From an uncultured Clostridia bacterium (GTDB taxonomy: Bacteria; Bacillota; Clostridia; Oscillospirales; Acutalibacteraceae): a stretch of DNA of 64,000 nt. How positions within the stretch are numbered: the first letter of the stretch is position 1; each line of letters starts with the position of its first letter. The stretch covers positions 1 to 64,000 of the forward strand of contig CALWIP010000023.1 of the NCBI GenBank assembly GCA_944380775.1, written 5' to 3'. Of the stretch, positions 17,405-25,444 are shown one piece after another. Below the pieces are notes generated by a model. That model searched no databases, had not been told where the DNA came from, and was given only the letters and a program-made list of their open reading frames with translations. Both the position numbers and the translations under genes were made by a program.

Positions 17405-17800
17405 TTATCCGCCGGGTCCCTTCGTCACATGGACAATCTCCCCCAGGTCCTGGGCAAACGCGCGGCCTTCCCGGCGGAAACCCGAAACCTCCAGCAAAGG
17501 GCCCGCCTCCGGGTCCAGGCAGAAAATGCGGTAGGCGCCGTGGTTCGCACCAAACGACGCCGCCGCGCGCATCAGGCTGTCTGCCAAAAAACGGCCTTCC
17601 GGCCCTGCCGGCAGGCTCCCGTCCGCGCCGCGCACGCGCAGCATCCGCACGCAGGAATCCCGCACGTCGACCGCCGTCCAGCCCAGCGTTTCTCCCCTGT
17701 CCTTCATCACAAGGACCTCGGCGTCAGCGCCCGCCTCCGGCGTTTGGCGCAGCAGCGCGCTCTTTTCTTCCCCATCCTGTAGGGGCAGGATCGTCAGCAT
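17405..17800 (-). CDS. Small protein of unknown function, possibly GNAT-like
   Basis: Not recognised with certainty. It has 131 residues, no membrane segment, and central strands with a terminal SGFRREGR stretch that resembles the end of a GNAT acetyltransferase fold, but no clear acetyl-CoA loop. ATG 17800 is preceded by AAGGGGGG. The coding region overlaps the 3' end of rluB by 77 nt in another frame, an unusually long overlap, so its expression is probably coupled. It is the last gene of the operon that starts at the M50 peptidase. Confidence 0.6.
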   Translation of the reverse strand: MLTILPLQDGEEKSALLRQTPEAGADAEVLVMKDRGETLGWTAVDVRDSCVRMLRVRGADGSLPAGPEGRFLADSLMRAAASFGANHGAYRIFCLDPEAGPLLEVSGFRREGRAFAQDLGEIVHVTKGPGG

Positions 17801-18533
17801 CGCGCTCTCCCCCCTTCCTGGCGGCGGCCAGCAGCCGCCGGACTTCCTCGTTGGTCAGCGGCCGCCATTTCCCGGGCTGGAGCATCCCCAGCTTGAGCGG
17901 CCCGACGGCAATCCGTTTGAGCCGCGCGACCTCGAGCCCGACTTCCTCGCACATGCGGCGGATCTCCCGGTTGCGCCCCTCGTGCAGCACCATCTCCAGC
18001 ACGACGCGTCCGGGTTCCTGCAGCAGCACCTCCACCCCGGCAGGGGCGGTCATCTTCCCGTCCAGCATCACGCCGGTTGCAAGCTGCGTGAGCTGGTCCT
18101 CCGTAACGGAGGGCCGCACGGTGACGCGGTACGTCTTGGAAATATGATGCGACGGGTGCGTCATACGGTTGGCAAAATCCCCGTCGTTCGTCATCAGCAA
18201 GAGGCCCTCCGAGTCCCGGTCGAGCCGGCCGACAGGGAACACCCGCTCCTTTTGATCCCGCAGCAGGTCCGCCACGCATTTTCGGCCGTGCTCATCGTGC
18301 ATGGTCGTGATGAAACCGCGCGGCTTGTGCAGCATCCAATAGACGTTTTCCGCCGGGCGGGGCACCAGCTTTCCCCGCACTGTAACGCGATCCTTTTTGG
18401 GGTCTACTTTATCGCCGATGCGGGCCGTCCTGCCGTTGACCTGGACTTCCCCCGCCGCGATCAGCTCCTCCGCTTTCCGGCGGGACGCGATGCCGCGCTC
18501 CGCCAGCAGCTTTTGCAGCCGTATGTCCTTCAT
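17724..18533 (-). CDS. rluB: Pseudouridine synthase RluB family
   Basis: Makes pseudouridine in 23S rRNA (RluB/RsuA family). It has 269 residues, with an N-terminal S4 RNA-binding domain (RLQKLLAERGIASRR at 4-18), the catalytic core with GRLDRDSEGLLL, in which the Asp of RLD is the nucleophile, and the RNREIRRM motif. The C-terminal tail after about residue 240 is charged, Arg/Gly-rich and overlaps the next gene. Confidence 0.95.
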   Translation of the reverse strand: MKDIRLQKLLAERGIASRRKAEELIAAGEVQVNGRTARIGDKVDPKKDRVTVRGKLVPRPAENVYWMLHKPRGFITTMHDEHGRKCVADLLRDQKERVFPVGRLDRDSEGLLLMTNDGDFANRMTHPSHHISKTYRVTVRPSVTEDQLTQLATGVMLDGKMTAPAGVEVLLQEPGRVVLEMVLHEGRNREIRRMCEEVGLEVARLKRIAVGPLKLGMLQPGKWRPLTNEEVRRLLAAARKGGERDADDPAPTGWGRKERAAAPNAGGGR

Positions 18534-18569
18534 GTTGTTCCTCCTGTTTTTAGGTCCTCTTCTGCCGGT

Positions 18570-19703
18570 TCAGTGAAACCAGCCGGAAATCCATTCCCAG
18601 AGCGTCCGTTCCGGCTCCTCTGGCAGCGCGGAGACCGTTTCCGCCGCGTAGACGGGCATTTGCAGCAAGACCGCTCCGTCCCGAAAATAAACAACGCTGC
18701 CGGCCTGCTGCCCCGCTTCCACCGGCGCATACAAAAAATGCGGCAGCAGCACCGCGGAAGAAATTTCCGCCTCCCCACCGCGCGCAACAACAACCTGCGG
18801 CGCGCTTTCATAGCGCAGCCGGACCTGGCCGCTCCCGCCGCCCACCACGGGCAGCTGCTCCGGCGCGCCCTGCGGCTGGGGCCGGAAGGAAACGAGCCGG
18901 GAAAAACCATATTCAAGCAGCGCCGTGTGGTCGTTCCAATCGTCCGGCGCGTTCAGCGTGACGGCAATGAGCCGTACGCCGTCCCGCTCCGCCGCCGTAA
19001 CCAAACAGCGCCCGGCTTTTTTGGTATATCCCGTTTTGACGCCGCAGCAACCCTCGAACTGCATGAGCAGCCGGTTGTGATTCTCATACCGCACGGTCTT
19101 TTCCGGCTCCAAAAATTCCACCTCGACAGCGGGCTCCGCCACAATGGCGGCAAAATCCGGCTGGTCCATCGCCGCGGCGGTCAAGCGCGCCAAATCCCGC
19201 GCCGTGGTCGCGTGCCCCTCCGCGTCGAGGCCCGAAGGCGTGACAAAATGGGTATTTTCCAAGCCCAACTCCGCCGCGCGCCGGTTCATCCGCGCAGCGA
19301 ACGCCTCCACCGAGCCGTCGAGCGCAAGGGCCGCCGCGTGGGCCGCGTCGTTGCCGGAAGCCGCCAACATACCCGCCGCAAGGTTGCGCATCGTCAGGCG
19401 GTCGCCGGGGCGCAGGCCCATCGACGAACCCTCCACGCGCGTCATCTCCTCCGTAACGAGGATTTCCCCGTCCTCCTGCGCGGCCTCTTCCAGCAAGAGC
19501 AGCGCCGTCATGATCTTTGTCGTGCTCGCCATCGGAAGCCGTTCTTCCGCGCGCTTTTCATACAGAAACGCCCCCATATCCGGGGAATACAGCGCCGCCG
19601 CGTAGGCGGAAATCTCCGGTTCTGCCGCGTGAGCCGGGAGCCCGCAAAAGAAAAGCGCCGCCGTGAGGACGATTGCCACTACCGTTTTCCGCAAAAGAAT
19701 CAC
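18570..19703 (-). CDS. dacF: D-alanyl-D-alanine carboxypeptidase (PBP5/DacF family)
   Basis: Trims stem peptides of peptidoglycan outside the membrane. An N-terminal signal peptide ends near AHA at residue 26. The penicillin-binding motifs are STTK (near 60), SGN (near 118) and KTG (near 225). The length is 377 residues. The start is GTG 19703 or TTG 19694, the latter better spaced from AGGTGA. In Bacillus, DacF is a sporulation-linked enzyme; the upstream gerW and ytfI genes fit that role. A second enzyme of the family lies at 30524-31663. Confidence 0.93.
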   Translation of the reverse strand: MILLRKTVVAIVLTAALFFCGLPAHAAEPEISAYAAALYSPDMGAFLYEKRAEERLPMASTTKIMTALLLLEEAAQEDGEILVTEEMTRVEGSSMGLRPGDRLTMRNLAAGMLAASGNDAAHAAALALDGSVEAFAARMNRRAAELGLENTHFVTPSGLDAEGHATTARDLARLTAAAMDQPDFAAIVAEPAVEVEFLEPEKTVRYENHNRLLMQFEGCCGVKTGYTKKAGRCLVTAAERDGVRLIAVTLNAPDDWNDHTALLEYGFSRLVSFRPQPQGAPEQLPVVGGGSGQVRLRYESAPQVVVARGGEAEISSAVLLPHFLYAPVEAGQQAGSVVYFRDGAVLLQMPVYAAETVSALPEEPERTLWEWISGWFH

Positions 19704-19751
19704 CTGCCCCTGTTAATGTATGCGGGCAGGCTGCAAAATAGGCCGCGCCGG

Positions 19752-20168
19752 TTAGTTTTTTTCCTGTTCCGCTTTTGCGGCTTCCGCCTTTTCCTCCTTG
19801 CGTTTGCTAAAAAACTCGCTGATCTTGTCCACCACATCGGGAACGATGCTCACGACGCGGTCCGCCGAGCTGTTGTAGGGATCCACCTGGAGCAGGCGCA
19901 CGTTCCCCTCGGAGATGGCCAAAAAGGCGACCGGCGTCAGCGTGACGCCCGCGCCCGCGCCGCCGCCGAAAAAGTCCTTGCTCGGCTGGCTTTTAGACGG
20001 GAAATCGGACCCGCCGGACGCAAACCCATAGGTGACCTTGGACACGGGGATAATCACCGTCCCGTCCGGCGTGGTGATCGGGTCGCCGATCATCGTATTC
20101 ACGTCGACCATCTGCTTGATTTTCTCCAGCGTCGTGTCCATCATGCCTTCAATCGGATGGTTGCTCAT
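19752..20168 (-). CDS. ytfJ: GerW/YtfJ-family sporulation protein
   Basis: YtfJ (GerW) is a forespore protein needed for spore-wall lytic enzyme action and germination in Bacillus. It has 138 residues. The family features seen are the N-terminal helix region with MVDVNTMIGDP, the KVTYGFASGG strand and a Gly-rich FFGGGAGAGV loop, followed by a Lys/Glu-rich tail. Its start is 3 nt after the ytfI stop, and the ytfI-ytfJ pair is conserved in spore formers. Confidence 0.93.
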   Translation of the reverse strand: MSNHPIEGMMDTTLEKIKQMVDVNTMIGDPITTPDGTVIIPVSKVTYGFASGGSDFPSKSQPSKDFFGGGAGAGVTLTPVAFLAISEGNVRLLQVDPYNSSADRVVSIVPDVVDKISEFFSKRKEEKAEAAKAEQEKN

Positions 20169-20171
20169 TTT

Positions 20172-20870
20172 TTACACCGCTTTCTCATTTTGTTCTGATA
20201 TTTCCCGTTGCTTTTGTTGATTTCCGGCCTCCGGCTCCCCGGTCAAGCGCCTTACGAGCGGCAGACCCTTCGCCAAAGCAAAGATTGCGCACGCCAACAG
20301 CGGGCCCAGCCGGGCCGAAACCTTCCACGAGCAGGCCAAGACATGGCCCGCCCGGTAAAATTCCGGGCGCACGCTCACCCCGTAGCGGCGGCAGGGCAGC
20401 CTGCCCACGAGGAACGCAACCGCCGGATAAAGGACGGCGCACGCCTGCCCGTAATGGAGCGCGGCCTCCGCCGCGTCGGCGCCGCCGGTCCCCACGTCGA
20501 TCCACAGTTCGCGCAGGCGCAGGCAGCGCAGCAGCCGTTCCCCGGCCGCAGCCGCCCACGCGCAGGCGTCCTCCAGCAGCGCAAAAAGGCCGGGAAGGCC
20601 TTCCCGCCGGTACAGCCTGCGGAGCAGGGCTTTCCACTCCGGCTCTTTGCGCCCGGGCGGCTTAGGCGGCGCTGCCGGGGCGCGCCCAAGGGGGCGCTTT
20701 TTTCTGTTTTTTTTCTTTTTTTCCGGCGGCGGGCAGAGCCGGATCTTCACCGGGCCGTACCGCAGCCATAGGGTGAGGGAACCGCCGTATTCTCCGGTGC
20801 AGACCACCGGCAACGCTAACAGCGCAGCCAGAACGGCGGCGATCCCCAGGGCGACCCAAAGTCCCGTCAT
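20172..20870 (-). CDS. ytfI: DUF2953 protein, YtfI-like
   Basis: Uncharacterised membrane-anchored protein of the DUF2953 family that accompanies ytfJ. An N-terminal membrane span (about 3-25) is followed by the LWLRYGPVKIRLCPP strand, a Lys-rich stretch and Pro linker, and a region ending in two hydrophobic segments. ATG 20870 is preferred over GTG 20879 because GGAGG is 8 nt upstream and the GTG overlaps it. The product is about 232 residues. Confidence 0.82.
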   Translation of the reverse strand: MTGLWVALGIAAVLAALLALPVVCTGEYGGSLTLWLRYGPVKIRLCPPPEKKKKNRKKRPLGRAPAAPPKPPGRKEPEWKALLRRLYRREGLPGLFALLEDACAWAAAAGERLLRCLRLRELWIDVGTGGADAAEAALHYGQACAVLYPAVAFLVGRLPCRRYGVSVRPEFYRAGHVLACSWKVSARLGPLLACAIFALAKGLPLVRRLTGEPEAGNQQKQREISEQNEKAV

Positions 20871-20882
20871 GGCCCGCACCTC

Positions 20883-21452
20883 CTATTCCTGCGCCTGCTC
20901 TTCCTCCGGCCCTGCTTCCTCCGCAGGTTTCTGCGGCAGCGGCGGGAGTTCCCGCAGGGAAGAAATTTGCAGGCACCGCAAAAAATTCTGCGTTGTCCCG
21001 TACAAAAGCGGCCGCCCGGGCAGTTCCAGCCTACCGCGCTCTTCCAGCAGGCCCTTCGCCGTCAAGCTGGCGAGCACGCCGGAGCAATCCACCCCGCGCA
21101 CCTGCTCGACAAACGCCTTCGTCACCGGCTGGTTGTAGGCGACCACTGCCAGCACCTCCATCGCCGCCTGGGAGAGAGGAACGTTCCGCCGCAGGTCCAG
21201 CGCGCGGCGCACGTCTTTCCCGTAGGCAGGGTTGCCGCACATTTGGTAGCTGTCCTCCAGCTTGACAATCCGCACGCCGCCGTAAGGGCCGTCGTTGTAG
21301 CGGTCCATCAGGCTCTGCATTAGCTTTTCCGCCGTGGGGCGGTCCAATTCCAAAGTTTGGGCAATCCGGTCGAGCGGCACGGGGTCCCCGCTGGCAAACA
21401 GCACCGCTTCCATGCGCCCCTTCAGCTCTTCGATTTCCACGTTGTACGCCAC
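20883..21452 (-). CDS. scpB: Segregation and condensation protein ScpB
   Basis: Winged-helix subunit of the SMC condensin complex that helps chromosome segregation. Two winged-helix domains are visible, with AVLFASGDPVPLDRIA early and VLAVVAYNQPVTKAFVEQVRG as the family hallmark. It has 189 residues with a Glu-rich tail. The GTG start at 21452 has poor ribosome-binding site spacing; GTG 21440 is an alternative. It overlaps the end of scpA by 31 nt. Confidence 0.95.
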   Translation of the reverse strand: MAYNVEIEELKGRMEAVLFASGDPVPLDRIAQTLELDRPTAEKLMQSLMDRYNDGPYGGVRIVKLEDSYQMCGNPAYGKDVRRALDLRRNVPLSQAAMEVLAVVAYNQPVTKAFVEQVRGVDCSGVLASLTAKGLLEERGRLELPGRPLLYGTTQNFLRCLQISSLRELPPLPQKPAEEAGPEEEQAQE

Positions 21453-22168
21453 ACCTCACGTTTTTCTCCGCGGGGAATCAGCGCGACTACCGCGCCGCGT
21501 TCCCCCTCTTCCACCCGGACCCGCTTGCCCTTGACAAGTTCCAGCACCGCCAAAAACGTCGCAACCAGTTCTGAGCGGTCTTCTTCCTCCGCAAACAGCG
21601 CGCGGTATTCGACCCGGCGTGTTTTCCACAGCCGGCGCAGCACATAGACAATGCGGGAGGAAACAGACACCACGCGCCGCGCAACGATGCCGGTGAACGA
21701 CTCCGCCGGGGGCGGCAAAAGCCGCCTGCCCCGCCCCACTGCGTTCAGATAGGCGGCGGCCAGCTCGCGCGGGTCGTGGTGGCGGCGGTAGGTCAGGTCC
21801 GGCGGCAGAGGCAACGGCGCGCGCGTCACCGTGTCGTAGGTCATCTGCCCCGCCAGCATCGCAGCCACCCGCTTGCACTCCTGGTATTCCAGCAGCTGGC
21901 CGGTCAGCTCGCGCCGGAGTTGTTCCGCCTCTTCCTGCTGCGGCAGGAGCGAAACCGTCTTCATATACACCAGCCGCGCCGCCATTTCCAAAAATTCGCT
22001 CGCCACATCGAGGTTTTCTTCCTGCATCTTCCGCACCTGCTCTAAATACTGGTCGAGCAATTCGGCAATCGGGATCTCCCGGATATCGAGCTTATTGCGG
22101 GTAATGAGCTGCAAGAGCAGGTCGAGCGGCCCGTCAAAGGCCTCCAAATGGTAGGACAGCTTTTCCAT
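21422..22168 (-). CDS. scpA: Segregation and condensation protein ScpA
   Basis: Kleisin subunit bridging the SMC heads. It has 248 residues, with the N-terminal FDGPLDLLLQLI signature, a central charged region, and a C-terminal winged helix. It starts 3 nt after the M50 peptidase stop and is coupled to scpB by overlap. Confidence 0.96.
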   Translation of the reverse strand: MEKLSYHLEAFDGPLDLLLQLITRNKLDIREIPIAELLDQYLEQVRKMQEENLDVASEFLEMAARLVYMKTVSLLPQQEEAEQLRRELTGQLLEYQECKRVAAMLAGQMTYDTVTRAPLPLPPDLTYRRHHDPRELAAAYLNAVGRGRRLLPPPAESFTGIVARRVVSVSSRIVYVLRRLWKTRRVEYRALFAEEEDRSELVATFLAVLELVKGKRVRVEEGERGAVVALIPRGEKREVWRTTWKSKS

Positions 22169-22171
22169 CGC

Positions 22172-22864
22172 TCACCAGAACGCCCAAAAGGGAAGGGATG
22201 CGAGCCAGTAGATCCCATCGCTCACGGCGTTGGCCAAGAACGAGAGGGGGTAATCGAGGAGGCCGCTGAACAAAAGGACTACCAGGCCGATCATGATATA
22301 CTGCTGGTAGCGGTAATACGCCTGCAGCGCGCGGTATGAGAGGAACGCCCCGAGCACACGCGAGCCGTCCAACGGCGGCAGCGGGATCAGGTTGAAGACC
22401 GCCAGCATAACGTTGATGCTGATATAATACGAGAAAAAGACGGAGATCCACAAGAGCAAGCCGTTGGGGATCCCCGGGATGACAAACAGCACGTTTTGCA
22501 AAAGCGCCCCGGCCAGCGCGGCCAACAGGTTCGAAACGGGCCCCGCCAGCGCCGTGAGCGCCATATCCCGCTTGGGGTTGCGGAAATTGTGCGGGTTCAC
22601 CGGCACAGCCTTGGCCCAGCCGAAGCCGAACAGCAAAATGCACAGCGCCCCGAATGGGTCGATGCTCGCGAGCGGGTTCAACGTGATCCTGCCGTTGACG
22701 CGCGCGGTGTCGTCGCCCAGCTTGGACGCCATCCAGCCATGGGCGCATTCGTGCAACGGGAGAATGCAGAAGATCACGAACAAGACCGCGAGCACTTGCA
22801 CCAGCACGCTCACGAGATCCACCGGCCGTCCGGCAAGCAAGGATCGGATCACATCAAACAGCAT
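22172..22864 (-). CDS. Site-2-type membrane protease, M50 family
   Basis: Intramembrane zinc protease family whose members cut membrane anchors of regulators; the substrate here is unknown. The protein of about 230 residues has several membrane segments. The metal motif is HECAH (H38, E39, H42) and the second Asp motif lies in NLIPLPPLDGSRV. ATG 22864 follows AAGGAGG. It is first in the scpAB operon, as in many Clostridia. Confidence 0.92.
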   Translation of the reverse strand: MLFDVIRSLLAGRPVDLVSVLVQVLAVLFVIFCILPLHECAHGWMASKLGDDTARVNGRITLNPLASIDPFGALCILLFGFGWAKAVPVNPHNFRNPKRDMALTALAGPVSNLLAALAGALLQNVLFVIPGIPNGLLLWISVFFSYYISINVMLAVFNLIPLPPLDGSRVLGAFLSYRALQAYYRYQQYIMIGLVVLLFSGLLDYPLSFLANAVSDGIYWLASLPFWAFW

Positions 22865-22888
22865 CAAAAAACCTCCTTTGATTTGTTT

Positions 22889-22917
22889 ATTATAATACGT
22901 CCGGGAAAAAAATACAA
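22889..22917 (-). promoter_or_regulatory. Sigma-A promoter of the M50-scpAB-ytfIJ-dacF-rluB operon
   Basis: Minus-strand TTGTAT and TATAAT are separated by 17 bp, 25 bp before the start codon. It is divergent from, and about 70 bp away from, the rpmB promoter. Confidence 0.8.
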
Positions 22918-22988
22918 GCAAAATCCCGCTGAACCGGCGCCCGCGCGGCCGGGCGGCGCAGGGCAAAAGCCAAAATTTGAAAAAACGC

Positions 22989-23017
22989 TTGCATTTGTCC
23001 TGCAAATCTGATAAAAT
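22989..23017 (+). promoter_or_regulatory. Sigma-A promoter of rpmB
   Basis: TTGCAT and TAAAAT are separated by 17 bp, leaving a short leader of about 40 nt before the GGAGGT and the rpmB start. Confidence 0.78.
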
Positions 23018-23063
23018 AGCAACGTTATGGGAGAAATCACAGCGCTTAAAGGAGGTGCTGACA

Positions 23064-23252
23064 ATGGCAAAGTGCGAAATTTGCGGCAAGAATCTGGTCT
23101 TCGGGATCCGGGTGTCTCACTCTCACAGGCGCTCGAACAGGACCTGGAAGCCGAACATCAAGCGCGTAAAAGCGGTGGTGAACGGGACTCCTAAGCGCAT
23201 CTACGCCTGCACCCGCTGCCTGCGTTCCGGCAAGGTCACGCGCGCCGTGTAA
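23064..23252 (+). CDS. rpmB: 50S ribosomal protein L28 (zinc-binding form)
   Basis: Large-subunit protein of 62 residues. Four cysteines in two CxxC pairs (CEIC near residue 4, CTRC near 51) mark the zinc-binding version. The motif GIRVSHSHRRSNRTWKPN is typical of L28. ATG 23064 follows AAAGGAGGT. It is a single-gene transcription unit with its own promoter and terminator. Confidence 0.98.
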   Translation: MAKCEICGKNLVFGIRVSHSHRRSNRTWKPNIKRVKAVVNGTPKRIYACTRCLRSGKVTRAV

Positions 23253-23269
23253 GGCAAATACCCGAAACC

Positions 23270-23297
23270 AAAAGGGGCCTGCACCGGGCCCCTTTTT
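23270..23297 (+). terminator. rpmB terminator
   Basis: The stem AAAAGGGGC / GCCCCTTTT with a 9-nt loop is followed by T residues, 18 bp after the rpmB stop. Confidence 0.9.
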
Positions 23298-23316
23298 GCC
23301 GCCCTTTTGCGCGGCA

Positions 23317-23361
23317 AAATCCCCCTCTGCCGGGAGCTTTCCCAGGCGGAGGGGGATTTTT
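23317..23361 (-). terminator. Hairpin between rpmB and plsY
   Basis: A stem of 11-13 bp (CCCCCTCTGCC / GGCGGAGGGGG with one G-T pair) ends one base before the plsY stop. It has T-rich sequence on both sides, so it can serve plsY on the minus strand and back up the rpmB terminator on the plus strand. Confidence 0.7.
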
Positions 23362-24069
23362 TCAAGAAGCGCCGTTTTTTTTCTTAATGGTAATCTTCTT
23401 CTCCGTTCCCGCGCGAATGCGCGCGATGTTCTCATGGTGCTTGCCCACGATGATCACTGCCACAAGGAACGTCACCGCGGTAGAAACGCCCACGCCGAGC
23501 GGGGAAGCGTTCCCGGCGGGGTAATCCACCAGCCAGGTGAAGAGGAACGTCACCAGCGGGTAGAACGACGAGCCGACAATAGAGGCGAGCGAAACGATGC
23601 GGCTGCACAGGAACACCAAGAGGAAAATGCCAAAGCAGCACAGGAACACGCGCCAGTCAATAAGGGCCATCATTGCGGCGCAGGTAAGCACGCCCTTTCC
23701 GCCGCGGAAACCAAAATACAGCGGGAAAATATGGCCCAAGATGCAAGCCAAGCCTGCGATGTACGCGCCGTACTGTACCGTATAAAGCGGCGCACCCGTC
23801 TGCTCGCAGGACCAGCGGAACACCCACTCCCCAAAAGCGACGGAAAGCGCGCCCTTGCCGAAATCCAGCAGCGTCGTGAGCAGCGCAGGCAGCTTGCCCA
23901 CCGAGCGCAGCACATTGGTCGCGCCCGCATTGCCGCTCCCCAGGGTGCGGATGTCGGTGTGGTGCGCAAAAAGCCGGGTGAAAAGGATCGAAAAGCTAAC
24001 GCTCCCCAGCAGGTATGGAACCACTGCGGCAAGTACGGCGGGCAAGATAAACACCTTCACAGCTTCCAT
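23362..24069 (-). CDS. plsY: Glycerol-3-phosphate acyltransferase PlsY
   Basis: Membrane enzyme transferring acyl from acyl-phosphate to glycerol-3-phosphate, the first step of phospholipid synthesis. It has 235 residues with several membrane spans. The loop motifs are GSGNAGATNVLR (near 41), HIFPLYFGFRGGKGV (near 112) and a C-terminal cytosolic loop with GKHHENIARI. The tail is Lys-rich. It follows der by 46 nt, a pair found in many bacteria. Confidence 0.96.
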   Translation of the reverse strand: MEAVKVFILPAVLAAVVPYLLGSVSFSILFTRLFAHHTDIRTLGSGNAGATNVLRSVGKLPALLTTLLDFGKGALSVAFGEWVFRWSCEQTGAPLYTVQYGAYIAGLACILGHIFPLYFGFRGGKGVLTCAAMMALIDWRVFLCCFGIFLLVFLCSRIVSLASIVGSSFYPLVTFLFTWLVDYPAGNASPLGVGVSTAVTFLVAVIIVGKHHENIARIRAGTEKKITIKKKNGAS

Positions 24070-24115
24070 AAAGAGACCTCCTCAAACCATCTCGGCACGG
24101 GCTGGCGCCCGCCCG

Positions 24116-25444
24116 TTATTTCCCTTTTTCGCCCCGTTCCCGCACGATCATCCGCACAGGCGTCCCTTCCAGGCCAAACGTGGCGCGGATCTGGTTTTCC
24201 AGGTACCGCTGGTAAGAAAAGTGGAACAGCTCTGCCGAATTGACAAAGCAGACGAATGTGGGCGGTTTGACGGACGCCTGGGTCATGTAGAAGATCTTCA
24301 GGCGGCGTCCCTTGTCTGTAGGCGGCTGCACCCGTGCCGTCGCCTGCGCGAGGATGTCGTTGAGCATGCCGGTGGGGATGCGCATAGCGTTCATGTTCGC
24401 CACATGCTTTGCCAGGTCGAACAAGCGGTCCACCCGCTGGCCCGTTTTTGCGGAAAGGAACAGGAACGGCACATAAGGCATAAAGGAAAAATCCTTCTCC
24501 AGCTTTTTGCGGTATTCCTGCATGGTGCGGCCGTCCTTCTCCACAGCGTCCCATTTGTTGACGACGACGATGCAGCCCTTGCCCGCCTCGTGCGCCAGGC
24601 CGGCAATCTTGGAGTCCTGTTCCGTGAAACCGACTTCTCCGTCAATGAGGATCGCGCAGACATCCGCGCGCTCAATGGCCATCTGCGCGCGCAAGACGCT
24701 GTAGCGCTCAATGGCATCTTCCACTTTATTTTTCCGGCGCAGGCCAGCCGTATCGATGAGGACAAATTTCCCGTATTCGTTTTCGACCTCCGTGTCGATC
24801 GCGTCGCGCGTGGTGCCGGCAATGTCGGAGACGATGCAGCGGTTTTCCCCTGCGATGCGGTTGACAAGCGAGGATTTCCCCACGTTCGGCTTGCCGATGA
24901 CGGCGATCTTCACGACTTCGCCGTCGTCTTCCTCCCCTTCGTCGGGTGGGAACCGGTCCGTCACGCAGTCGAGCAGGTCGCCCGTACCGTGCCCGTGTAC
25001 GGAGGAGACCTGAACGGGGTCGCCCAGGCCGAGATTGTAAAATTCGTAAAATTCAGCGGGCGGCTCGCCGATGGCGTCGCATTTATTGACGCAGAGAACC
25101 ACCGGGCGTCCGCTCTTCAGCAGCATCGCCGCAATCTCCGCGTCGGTGGCGACGACGCCGGTGCGCAGGTCCGTCACAAAGACAATGACGTCGGCCGCGT
25201 CCATCGCCAGCTGCGCCTGGGCGCGCATCTGCGAGAGGATCACGTCGTTGCTGTCCGGTTCAATGCCGCCGGTATCCACCAGCAAAAAGCGGCGGTTTTT
25301 CCACTCGCATTCGCCGTAGACCCGGTCCCTCGTAACGCCCGGCGTGTCGTCCACAATGGAGACCCGGCGGCCGATCAATTTATTAAACAGCGTGGATTTG
25401 CCGACATTCGGCCTGCCGACAATCGCCACTACGGGTTTTGCCAT
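24116..25444 (-). CDS. der: Tandem GTPase Der (EngA)
   Basis: Ribosome 50S assembly GTPase with two G domains and a C-terminal KH-like domain. P-loops are GRPNVGKST (residue 10) and GKPNVGKSS (near 188); DTPGVT/DTAGL and NKCD/NKWD motifs follow in each. It has 442 residues. Its start overlaps the end of the DUF512 gene by 16 nt. Confidence 0.98.
   Translation of the reverse strand: MAKPVVAIVGRPNVGKSTLFNKLIGRRVSIVDDTPGVTRDRVYGECEWKNRRFLLVDTGGIEPDSNDVILSQMRAQAQLAMDAADVIVFVTDLRTGVVATDAEIAAMLLKSGRPVVLCVNKCDAIGEPPAEFYEFYNLGLGDPVQVSSVHGHGTGDLLDCVTDRFPPDEGEEDDGEVVKIAVIGKPNVGKSSLVNRIAGENRCIVSDIAGTTRDAIDTEVENEYGKFVLIDTAGLRRKNKVEDAIERYSVLRAQMAIERADVCAILIDGEVGFTEQDSKIAGLAHEAGKGCIVVVNKWDAVEKDGRTMQEYRKKLEKDFSFMPYVPFLFLSAKTGQRVDRLFDLAKHVANMNAMRIPTGMLNDILAQATARVQPPTDKGRRLKIFYMTQASVKPPTFVCFVNSAELFHFSYQRYLENQIRATFGLEGTPVRMIVRERGEKGK

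Noticed and set aside
17982..20198. Very long open frame on the plus strand opposite rluB, dacF and ytfJ
   Set aside because: It is antisense to three well-supported genes. Its sequence is Arg/His/Leu-rich with no domain, as expected from GC-rich codon shadows.
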